Of a stretch of DNA of 64,000 nucleotides, positions 1 to 12,000 are shown in pieces. Every line of letters starts with the position of its first letter. Position 1 is the stretch's first letter. Position numbers and translations under genes: made by a program. The stretch is taken from assembly GCA_022457065.1 (NCBI GenBank), contig JAJGBQ010000003.1, forward strand, positions 1,302,001 to 1,366,000. Direction: 5' to 3'. Under the pieces are notes generated by a model, which saw only the letters and a program-made list of their open reading frames with translations, ran no database searches and had not been told where the DNA came from. The DNA is from Curvularia sp. ZM96 (Eukaryota; Ascomycota; Dothideomycetes; Pleosporales; Pleosporaceae).

Positions 1-3000
1 GTCCATGGTATCAGGCTGATCCGGCTCAACCTCGGGATCTAGTTGATCCTCGGGAAGATCATCACCCATATCCATGTCACCAAAGTCGTCGTCGTCCTTG
101 CCTTGGTCATCTTGGCCATCCATGTTGAGATCTTCAGGCAAATCCAGGGTTTCCTCTTCTTTTGCGTGAGGATCCATCTGTTCGGTCTCGCCAGCGCCAA
201 CGTTTTCTTCTTGGTCTTCACCTTCCATTTCCATATCTTCGTCATCTTGGCCGTCTTTCTGGTCTTCCTTCTCTTCATCCTTGCCTTCTTCACCAGGTTT
301 TTCCTTTTCCTTCTTCTCAGAAGCGACTTGCTCGTTTTGATCCTCAGTACCAACATCGTCTTTACCCTCCTTGTCCTTAGCATCGTCTTCTTTACCGCCG
401 TCGTCCCACATCTTCTCATCGACAGCGCTAGGGCCAAGATCGTCAACACTGCCAACTTCGCTCTGCGCGTCTTCATCACCCTCTTCACCAGACTCATCGC
501 CCTCCTCTTGCTTTTCCTCGACTTGTTCGCTTTCACCCTCCATTTCTTTGTCTCCCATGTCAACAGCGTCTTCTTGTTCTTCGATGCTCCCCTCTCTTTC
601 GCCTTTCTGTTCTTGCGCCAACTCGTCGAGGTCTTCATCATCCTCAATGTCTTTGGAAATATCTTCAGCACCTTCGCCCTCACCAAGACCGGTTCCAGAT
701 TCGAGTTTGTCATCCTTTCCTTTCTGATTGTCATCAGACTTCTCTGGAGGCTGACAGAATCCTTGCGTCCCGATCTGGATGAAAGACTTTGACAAACGAT
801 GAAGCAGATCTGCGGTAGATGCATGCAATGCATCAAAGCGCATAAGGATAAATTTGTGCGATGCAGCATATTGTTCCAGGATTGGTTTAATAGAGGAGAG
901 TAAAGCCGCCACAGACTTCAGGCTAGTGTCCTGGTAGAGGTACTGCATCTTATCCAGTATTGAAGTCAGACTTCTGCTGATTTGCGGGACATGTAGGGCA
1001 GTAAGCGCAGCGGATAGTGCTTGTTCCTCCTTGACGAGCCAAGATGCATCATCTGTTGAAACTGGAATGGTCTGCATCGCAGCTTCGACATCTTGCATCG
1101 AACCTAGGATAAGATCGAGAGACGAGAATATATCCTTCACGTGGAAATCAAGCGTGATGCGCAAGTTTTCCGTGAGTGGAGCGGCGTTGATAGAGGGACA
1201 GGTGAAGAGGAACGGTTCTATGTGTCGAAGAACAGGCCTTGCGATATCGTTTTGTGAAACCCATTGCTGGAAAGTGACCCGAAGATTCGACATGTGAGCC
1301 TCAATGGACTTGCTCAAATTCTCATGTGATGCAGATTTGAGACTAGACGGTAGCTTTGGAAGTTGGTCGCGTGTATCTGCGAGCTCAGAGGTCTTGACAG
1401 CCTGTTCTCGCATCTGCCGGATGAGAGCATCAAGCTCATTGGTCTTTCCAAGCTTCGCCTGTGCATTCACAATATCTGTCCCAGTCCTCAAAATGGCAGA
1501 GAGCCAACGGAGCTGGGTTTGCGTGAGAATTTGAGCTTGCAGATGTTGCTCTGGCACCCAGGAAATGTCGCCCAGATCCGGTTTACTAAGCTCTGCAATC
1601 ATAGACAGTGGCTTGAAAATTTGATCAAGGCTTTGTGCAGCTTTGCTCAGTGCCGTTCGTTGTCGAATCGAAGCATACAGTAACCCCTCCAAGTAGCCAA
1701 TGCTTCTTGCCACATCGTTTGGAGTCAGGTCTCCAGAGTGCTCCCTGGTCACCGCACGAACCTGTGGCATGATGTTGAGAGCCTTGTGAAGGTGGTACTC
1801 TGCTGCCCGTCCAATGTTTTGGTCACTCTTAACTGGCGGCATTGTCGAAAGGATAGTCGAGAGTTCGTCTTGCTTTGCCAGTGTATCGACACTCAAGTTC
1901 GAGTTGATGCCCATTTGTCGTAGCTCTTTCATAGTATCAGCATAAAGTTTACGCTTCTGTGTCTTGAGATGCTGGATAGAGGCCTTGTTCTCTTCGGTAA
2001 GCGTGGTTGGTGTAGCTTTCTGAAGTTCAACAATGGAGGTCAAGAGCTCGCTGATGAAGTCGTTGATGTATGAGGCACCATCCACAGAGTCCTTCTTCGG
2101 CGTGACAAGGTTACGCATCATGGAAGTGGTGACATCCAAGTTCTTGAAGCGCGCCGGTCGGCCCGCCCATCCTGGTACACTGATCTCACAAAGTTGAAGC
2201 GCCACAGGGCTGACAGCTGCACTCACTACTCCCAAGGAGATGTCTTGCAGATGGTGACTCTCATCCGGAAGCCCTGATCTTGTAATGCCGGATACAGGTT
2301 GGTTTAGCAATGCCCTAAACTTGCGGACTAGCTTGGTCAGCTTCCGATGGTTTTTCTTCGCACTCTGCTTCAACACCTCAATGTTCGTGTCTTTCCAGCT
2401 CGCAAGTTTGATTACATCTGTGATTTGCTTTTCAAGGCTTTGCCTGCCCTTAGTGATCGTTTCATGAACTGGCTTTTCCAGGCGCGAGTAGTAGGCGAGG
2501 AAGTTGTCGAGTGATGTGTAAACAGTTTTGAAAGAGTCAGTATCTTGCATACGCATGAACGCATGTTGACGAAGTTGTCTGAGGAGCTTGATTCGCTGTC
2601 CGAATTGTCCGAGCGTGGTTTTCTCAAAGAAACTCTCCAATGATTTGAGTAATTCTTTCGAACGTACTTGAAGGCTCTCATCATCGTTGATACTTTCCGA
2701 TGCAGCAATGATAGTTTCGTAGGCCACAAAAAACCAGCTCTTGGCGTCATTGTGATACTTAATCTCTTCCATGTCGAACAGTCGTGCCCAGGTAGTGAGC
2801 TCAAGTTCCCGCCAACTAACGAGGAGCTTGGTAAGATCGTCGTACAAATTGGCGGCGCTGTACTCTTTGCTGGCGACGGTCTGCCACTCGTGCATGTAGC
2901 CATGGAGCTTCTCGGCCTTGGTGATGAACTTGGCTACGGGGTCAACATGTCGGAATTCCAGTGCTTCGTCGCATGTGCGCAGGACATCTGACAGTGTAGC

Positions 3001-6000
3001 ATGCTCAGGCCACACATTTCGAATCTGGCGATAGCGAGATTGAATCCGATGTATGAGCGCAATGAATCGCTTTGCCTCATACAGATTGGAATCGAAGTAG
3101 AAATTGTAGTATCTTCCTGCGTGACTTGAAGACAATGCATTTGCCTTCTTCTCCAGTGCGAGATAGATGACTGGTAGAACATCCTCGTGCTTGCTACCGT
3201 GACTCCTGCCCTCTGAAACACGGTTCATCTCAGAGGCACACCACTCCAGCAAAGTTTTTACCGAGTCTGGAGCATCTCTGCCGTCTACAAAGAGCTCTGC
3301 ATGGATATCGGCAAGTCGAATAGCATAATTTCGAGAATCTGACGGCAATGAAGGCACTTTATCTTGCCGTTCTTCGTCCGCTTCGTAGTCGGGGAAGAGG
3401 CTTGGATCCTCCTCTTCCGTTTCATCGTCCAAGCCTCGGTATGTATACAAGCTTGAGTTCTTGGCTTCTTTCTCTTGGTCCTGAAGTAGCTTGGCCTTCC
3501 AATCGCTGTACAAGCTAGCGAAGAGGTCGTGCAATAGGTTCCTAGCTGTAGGAATATCCATAGTACCCTGATCAGTGCTCTTCATGAAGAGCATTGAGTG
3601 CAGGGTGTGCCATCTCAAGTCGATAACATGGCTTGGCTGACCCAAGCCCTGCTCCATGGATAGTAAGAGCGATTCTGGACTTTGCAGAGGCTGTGATCGT
3701 CCAAAGAAAGGTGTTGCTGAGGATATATACGCTAAGCTGTTCGCAACAGCACTGTGCGATGTTTGATCTTCTGCCACTCGGCCAAGTATCAGACCAATTT
3801 GGAGGCATACAATGAAACCCACCACAGTGTCTGTGATGTCGTCGTACACTCGATATCCTTCAGTGAGTCGTTGGATGATTCGAACGAGGTTTTGTTGTAG
3901 CGTTTGATCACACGCTGCCTCTCGCATTGACATTGTATGATTGAGTAGGGGCTGTATCGTACTGAGCAGGTTGGTGAACTCGCCTTGCAGGCTATCGAGC
4001 TCAGAATTGTTAGGGCGAACAATGGCCGGCACAGGCGGCTCTTGGCCCATGTTGTCAATACTTTCCTCAATGAGTCGAATGCGGAGGCTGGTGTCCTGGC
4101 CAGTCATATCGATCTGGAATTGTCTCAAAGCACTCAGCGCGCCCAGAAGAGTGCTCTTTTCGATATGGAACATGTTTCGTTCGATCATTGGTCGCAGAGC
4201 AGGGTCATGTGGGTAGTTGGGGACGTATAACTGGAGACCAAAGAGGCCCAGCTGTATCCAAGCTGTTGCATCAACAGCAGAATCCACAGCTCTGGAGCAA
4301 GACGTGATGCCATCCTCTAGGAGTGAGCGATAAGGGCTAGGAATGTTTGCACTAGGAGAAAACTCGATGCGGCCATGGTCTACATTTTGAATGACTTCGC
4401 TGTAGTGTGATACCACAAGCTGATTGTAGAGGTTGGTATAGAGACTTTGCAAAGCACCGGTCTGGTCGTCAGTTATCCGACCTGCATCCAGTGATATTTG
4501 CTGCGACAGCACTTGCAACTCAGCTTCGAATCGTTCGAGTTGTGCGAGCTGTACATCATCGACGCCGGACAACTTTGCAAGCATTGATGTGTGGAATCGG
4601 CTTTGAAGAACCATCGCGTTTGCTGACTGCCGTGTGAGGCCCAGGTGACGGTATAATTTCACAAATTGCTCTGATGCATTCTCAGGGTTACCGACTATGA
4701 AGCTGGAGAGTTTTGTCGGCCTCCGGGCGAAAAGGGATGATTTCGCTCGAGCAGCTACGATATTGGCTGTGGGTAGCATATTCTCTCTTATCGATTGGTC
4801 GCGATATGTGATGTCCAAGAACTGGCATAGGCCCTCGAACTCCTCTTCAAAATAGGGCGTTATGACGACGTTGTCTTCTCCAATTCCCTGTTCGAGCTCT
4901 CGAATAGCCGTACTAAGCGTGGTGATGAGCTCTTTGGCGTCTGCTTGATCTTTCCGGACTAGGTTCAGAGAACTGGCGATACGTTCGCGTATCTGCACCA
5001 TTTCATCCACTCCTAAGGTCGACTGCCACATGATGGCATCGAACCTATCAGCGAGCGCTTCAAGTTCAAGGATAGCTGCCAGCTGTTGTTGATTCTTAGG
5101 CGTCAATGGCTTGAATACCCGCCAAATACGTTCCATGCTTAACCCGGTTGTTAACTGAACATCGGATCCGAAAGCACCAATCTGCTTGGAAAGAGTGGCA
5201 GAAAAATTTTGTATGAGAGGGAGAGACTGCTCAGACCTGGGAATTACAGACGCCAACATCTTGAGGTACGTCTGGAACGTTGCGCGGTCAAAGGTTGGCG
5301 CAGCAGCAAGTGCATGGAACGCCCAGAACATCTTTCGCAATGGTTTAAGGAAGGTAAGATCGAATTGCTGACCCTCTTGGAATACTTGCCAAAACCCATC
5401 GGTGAGTTTCATCAGCCCCTGGCAGTAATTGTGCAAGAAAGCCGGCAACTTCTGTTTCTCTTTGCGTCTCTCAAATCGCGCAGACGGCAAATTTTGGATA
5501 GCCTTTTGCATGTTGTATAGGTCGAGCATAATTTCATACAGGGAAGCGCTAAACAAGCTGAAAGCTTTGGACATCTCAGTACGATTGATGAAGAGCTCAT
5601 TCATCAATGGATGCAGCGCAAGGCAGTGTGCTGATGCATCAGTCGCAAGTTGATTTGATACTGACTGAGCACGCGACGCCCATGTGCTTGTAAGAAAATG
5701 AGCAAAGTGTGAAACTTCATCTTCCGGTCGCGATGTCTGCGCAACAAGTTCCAGCTGTATACTGCCATTGCTGTTGACATCATTTGACTGTGTCGATGTA
5801 TCGGATACAAGTCCTTTCTGAACTTCCTTGGTAAAACTCCCTAGCAAGTCACTGTCTTGTACAGAAAGAGACTCGAATTGCTGTTGCAAGGTCACTGAGA
5901 GATGCTCCTCATGATCCTGAAAGCCGCGGAAGCGGTAGCTGGTCGATTCAAGGGCATATTGTACGGCTGGTACGGTTGTCTGCTTGTTGCATTGCTCTGG

Positions 6001-9000
6001 CTCCAGCAGACATATCTCAACGGCTCTGTTGCGCATGGCTCTGGAAAGCTCGCCGTACTTCGGATCCACAGTCATGAAGATGCGGAAGTTCGGGTGTGGC
6101 CGCACGATGCGTGCCTCCCCGTCCGAGGTAGAGTGCTCGTTAATGGAAAGATAGCCATTTGGTTCGAGAAGGGAGTTTAAACGATCAAGAACGGCACTGG
6201 AGCACAGGTTGGCGTTGTCTAGAACCAGCCATTTGCCTTGTTCGAGCGCTCGAATGAGAATGCCATCGACCCATTGGAAACGCGCACCATCAATTTGCTC
6301 GCGCGAGGATTGCAATGATACTTGCAAATTCTGAGCCAACTCAGCCCCTTCAGCGTTCAGGTTTGCGAGGAAACCGAGAAGGAGGTGCAAGTTCTCGGCA
6401 GTAAGTCCGACAAAGCCTGCCTGAAGGGATTCAAGAAGGTCGATATGTGTGAGTTCTGACTGTTGGGATGCTGCTATATGCCTCCGAACAACTGCCTCTG
6501 CTTTTTGGACACAGTGATGTACCTCTCGCATAGGGTCAACTTGTTCGTACCCGCCAACTAGGTCCATTGCATCGACGTCTGCGTTCATGGAGAAAGTAAC
6601 CAGATCGGCACCAACGTAGCTTGCCAGCTGGTTGATGATAGCTGTTTTACCTGATCCTGGTGGACCAACAATGATTACTGGCCAATTCTGTTTGACACTA
6701 ACAACAAGTGCTTCCATAGGGCCGAGCTGGGAAACTTTGAGTGGCGATACGGCATCGGGACGTGTAACAGCGACGTCTCGAGGGAGCAAGCCGAGACCCA
6801 CTTGAATTATACTGGAACTCAGGGTATGGAAGAGACTCATGCGAGGCTCGTGATTACCGTACTGATTCTCAAATAGCTTGAGCAGTCGGTTGCGATCACT
6901 TTCAGCACGGAAGCGTTGCACGAAGATGATGTCGAGGAAGTCTCGTGCTGAACCAGGAAAGTCGGTTCCGGCAAGGAGCTGAAGCCAGCGCAAGGTGTCT
7001 CGCAGATTGAACTCCCACGGTGCACCAAGGTTGCCAAAGGCGCGACGATTTACGACCTGCTCGTCTAGTTCGGCTACGAAGCTGATCAACTTAGTAACCT
7101 CCTCTTTCTCAATGCTTGGGAAAATCTTCTCGCAAATGAGCGTCAAATCTTCTGGTCGGAAGACATCTGCGTACACCACCGTGAACCGGTTGACAAAAGA
7201 AGCAGGAAGACCTTTACGACCGCCGCCTTGGTGGTGTGGGTTCTGTGCTGCAAATACTCTGAATTCTGGATGCTTGTGGAATGTCTGGTCCAGCTCAGAA
7301 ATGTAGACCTCGCCACGATGATCCAGTACAGCGTTGAGACCTTCAAGTACCGACTGCGACGCCAGATTCATCTCATCAAGTAAGACCCAATCACCGCTCT
7401 TCATTGCCTTGAGGAAAGGCGCATCGCGCCAGGCAAATGTACCCGCTGCTCCGCCTTCTACTGGCACGTCAGAACCAAACAGATCCATCAGATCTGTCTG
7501 CTCGGACAGATTGAGACGTGTCAGTGGCTTTCCAATAGCCTTAGCAAGGGCAGTGACGAGCGTAGTTTTGCCCACACCAGGATTTCCTTCCAGTAAGATA
7601 GGTTTCGGTAGCTGTAATGCGCGTACTACCCGCATAACATTGGAGCGTGTGGTCGGAGCCTCAAGCGCAAAGCTAGCCTGCGATGAACCTGGCGCAAACT
7701 TCGGGATAGAAAAAGCACCCAATTGGAATCTTTCAACTGTGTCCGAAATATCGATTGCACCATAGTACATCGGCGCGACATCCGTTCCAAGTAGGTTGCT
7801 GAGATGGTGAAGGCATGCTTTCTTTTCTGCATCAATTGTTGAGGCAGAAATCGCTAGAAGTCCAGCAGGGTTGGCTCCAAGTGTGTCGATAAAGACCATT
7901 GCTGCGCCATGTATGATGCTGAAAACTGGGTTATGATGCACTAAGTTGTTCACAAATGACACCCATGCCAGGGTATCACGAATGGATATGGAGGATGCGA
8001 CAGAGGTATTGTACTTGTCGTTAAACCATTGCGAGAATGACACGATGACATCAGCGTATTGTACAAGCTCAGGTTTCAGCTTCGATCGCACAATCTCTAG
8101 GATATCATCGAGATCAGACATTGCAGGAACCCAGATTTCAGTAAATCGATTGCGAAGCGCTGGCGAGAGTTCTTTCTTTCCGTAGTCACCGCCTGGGTTC
8201 ATAGTTGCGAGAAATTGGAAGCCATCTTTCGCTGTCACTAATGAGTCGACGGGTCCCTTCTCAGCAAGCAAGATAGTACGCGATGGCTCCAGAACACTGT
8301 TTAGGCGTTCAAGTACAGAGTCGTCGGCCAAAGAGATTTCATCGAGAAGGAAATAATGGCCGTGCTTCATGGCATGCACCAAGCTGCCGTCCGCCCATTC
8401 GAATAATGCGCTAGCCTTAGTTCGGTTGAGGAGGATGTTGTGCTGGACCTCATCTGGTATCGACTCGGGAGCAATCTGGACAACACTGTCATAGAGAGAT
8501 AACAAATCCTCATACCCCAATGTGGTTGGGTCATGCTGAAGGCTTTCACTTGGAACTTTGGCAAGGGCGTCAAGCACTTGCTCTTTAACCAATTCCTCAA
8601 TGGCTGCTCGATTTCGGATAGGTCGCTGCGCACCAATCAAATCACCCGTTTCAGTATTTTGATGAGCGTTAAGAACGTGGAGCTGGTTGTGGAACTGATC
8701 GGCAAGGAGCTGGCAGACGGTTGTCTTTCCACACCCTGTCTCTCCAATGAGCAGAACAGGCTCCTTGTTGCGAATTGCATAAGCGACAAGGACAGAAAGC
8801 CTGCGCATCGCACGAGTCCATACGACACTGGTACTGTCGATAGACACTCCCTGGCTGAGACCTTCGATGTTTGACAAGCTCTCTACACTAAACAATTGAT
8901 CCTCGTCAATTGTCACCTTGGGGCCTCTCTCACTCATGACAGTCTCTAAGATCTTTTTCACCGCGACTCTTTCTTCCTCTTTACGCACACGCTCAGCAAG

Positions 9001-12000
9001 CAGCATGTATCCGTTGTTCGCAAGATCCTGGATTGTGTCTGCTTTTCTCTGCGCCCATCTAAACAAGTCACGAAGCGTTGCGAAACTCTTTTGCTCGAAG
9101 ATGCGATTCTCTTGTCGGAGAGTAGATAGTTCTCGGTAAACTTTGACGATGCGTTTGCACCATGTCTCCGGAATCATGGTACGGCGGTGCAAGATCTCCG
9201 TGAGCTCCTCCACGGGTATGTCATCGAAATGCAGTTCTAGGAAACGATTGCGGAAGGCGCGTGATAGCACTTTGCGCCCTCCGTAGAGACCTGCTGGGTT
9301 TTGCGTGGCGAACAACATAAAGTCTTCGTGAGGCCGAACAACTTCCTGCGTTTCTGGTATCAGAAGCTCACGATTGTCATCGAGAAGACGATTAAGTGCC
9401 TCGAGAACATCTGTGGGTGCCAGGTTCAACTCGTCCAGCACAATCCAGTGGCCTTCACGCAGAGCTCTCACGAGGATGCCCTCTTGGAAAATAAGCTTCC
9501 CATCGGCGCCAGAGATATAAGAACCGAGGTATTCCTGTAAATCGGTATGTTCGTGGTTATTGATACGGACGAACTTATTGCCAGATCGTTTCGCCAGATA
9601 CTCGGTCATGCTCGTCTTACCGGATGACGTCGGACCTTGAATTAGTACGGGATACTTCCGTGTCGAGGCCGCTCGGATGAGGTTGTTCATATTTCGCTGC
9701 ACAAACGGTGTGATGATGTAGTGGGATTGTTCTTGAACTTCATGTGCACCTTTTCGAAGCCAGTAGTGTCCCTCCTTTACGTATCCTCGCCCATCCGATG
9801 GTTGCTGGAGTGGCTTGCCCAGCTCGGCCTTCATGGTAGCTTTCTGCGGGAACAGATGCTTGGTAATGAGAGGAGCAACTAAATCCTCTGACGCTTTGCC
9901 TAGAAAAGTCAAGAAGCTCATATGGAAGCCTTCAAACAGCGCTCGCCGAACAGTACATAACGGTGCAATGTCACGGGCGTATGATAAGGTTCGGGTTAAC
10001 GTTCGCAAACTGAAATGAGCCTTCTGATCTGCACCATCGACAAGCATATTCGCTTTGGCAAGTCTTTGGATTTCGAGATACAGACTGGTAACATCGCGCG
10101 CTACTCGGACAATGGCTGGATCCGTGCCATCGCCACCGAGGTATTTCTCCACGATGTTGCGTAAACTCTTCTCATCTCCGTCTGGACTTTCAACGTACAG
10201 TTCGGTGAATCTTGACCGGATGCCTGGAGGCAAATCCTTCTTGCCCACATCGGTTGCAGGGTTCATAGCTGCAAACACCCGGAAATTGGGGTGTGCGACT
10301 ACTCGCTCCACATTGCCAGTCTCAGTCAAGAGGATAGATGGATTGCCGTCTGGGCCTCCACCTAGGAGATCGGTAAGCGCCTCCAATGTATCTGAAGATG
10401 CCAGGTTGATCTCATCGAGAAGGATCCAATCGCCATTCCTCACTGCCTTCACAATGTTGCCCTCCAGGAATGAGAAGGCGAATGCTTCGGAGCCACCAGC
10501 GAGCTGGGCTTCTAGGGTTTGTAGATCTGCCGCAAACTTTTCCCATCGCGCAGGAGAGAAGTTCGCTGGCAAAGAGTCGGTCTTTCGCTTCTTCTTGGGC
10601 TGGCCACCTTCAGGATCCGGAGATGAAGTTTGCGACTCGTGCTGTTTTCGGGCAGAATCCACCATCTTCAACGCCTCACGCCAGAGCGCACAAACACGCT
10701 TCCATTCGCCCTTTGCTATCCGTTTTCCGAGAATCTCAAGAAATCTCAGGTTTTTCTTCCGTGAGAAAGTGGTCTCAAAAATCTCATCGAACTCATCTTT
10801 GAGAGGGATAACGAGACTGCGAACATTGACTGGTTTAAAACCGCCCAATAGATCGCCACTTTCACTTTGTTGGGACAAATTGAATGCTACTAGCTTACGA
10901 CCTAGCTGCTCTGCCAGATACTGGATAGTCGTTGTTTTTCCAGTACCCGTCTCACCAACGAGAAGAAGTGGTTCTTGACGATCGACTGCAACAGCAACCT
11001 TTTCCAATAGACGCAGGGTGTAGTCATTGGTAGAGAACGGCCGTCCCGTGCCCATCTTTCTTGATGACCTCTGCTTGGATAACCTGGCGCGGCCGATTTG
11101 GATAGTGCCTGAAGCTGTTGTGTTCGGGGGCAGATGAAGTTTTACCTCCCTGTTCTTTAGGAGATGATCGCGTCGCTGGGGATCAATGTGTAGCTCCTCA
11201 GCCACACAGCTCATCACAAGCTGACGGGCTGTTTCGCTGCGTAGACTTCCTGCAAAGCAATCGAAGGCTTCCATAAAAATGTCATCTTTCTGTGCCGTGC
11301 TGAATGATGCAGCTTGTGCAAGGAGTACGGATATCCGATCGCACCACTTTAGTAAGTCTCTAGGTGTTAAGGCTCTAAGAGATGTTCCATTCTCGGATGA
11401 GAATTTTGCGTCCGCGTATAGCTCCAGAAGTCGAGCGTAAACCTGCATGATACCGGGTAGGTGCTTCTGCAATACTGGATATCTTCCGTGTATTATCTGC
11501 CTGAACTCATCAAGCTGAGGCATTTGCACTGTGACGTGGTTCCAGAATCGGTGACCTATCATGTTTTGACGAGGTATGATCTCCTGTCCGCGAGGATTGA
11601 GTGTGCTTCGCATGGTCGCAATGATACGGAATCCGTGCGCCGCCCGTATTGTCTCTCCTCGGCTGGGAATGAGTAGCTCACCGCGCTCTATTAGTGGAAG
11701 AAGTGTGCTGATGACCTCGTTCGGTGCTCGATCCAAATCTTCGATAAAAATCCATCTTCCTTCTCGGACAGCCGTGGTCAGAACGCCCGGTCGCCAACTG
11801 AATGTTCCCGGTTTTGTCCCAGTAGTATACATGCCAATCAAGAGTTTCGCATCGCTCTGCTCATTCAGGTGGAGAGTGACCATCTTCTCAAGCTTGTTCA
11901 GCTGCCAGGCAAAATGGCGTGTAAGCAGAGTCTTCCCAGAGCCAGCGAGACCAGTGAGCAGAATCGGATTTGGTTGGAGGAGGCCCTGGGCAATATTCTT

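Noticed and set aside
39..869. 276-codon minus-strand frame rich in Lys and Arg, and a 249-codon plus-strand hydrophobic frame opposite
   Set aside because: Both are other-frame readings of the Asp/Glu-rich repeat of midasin; the biased codons suppress stops in neighbouring frames.
10055..10978. Plus-strand frame of 307 codons
   Set aside because: It is antisense to AAA2 of midasin, has no known motif, and the minus frame carries clear Walker motifs.
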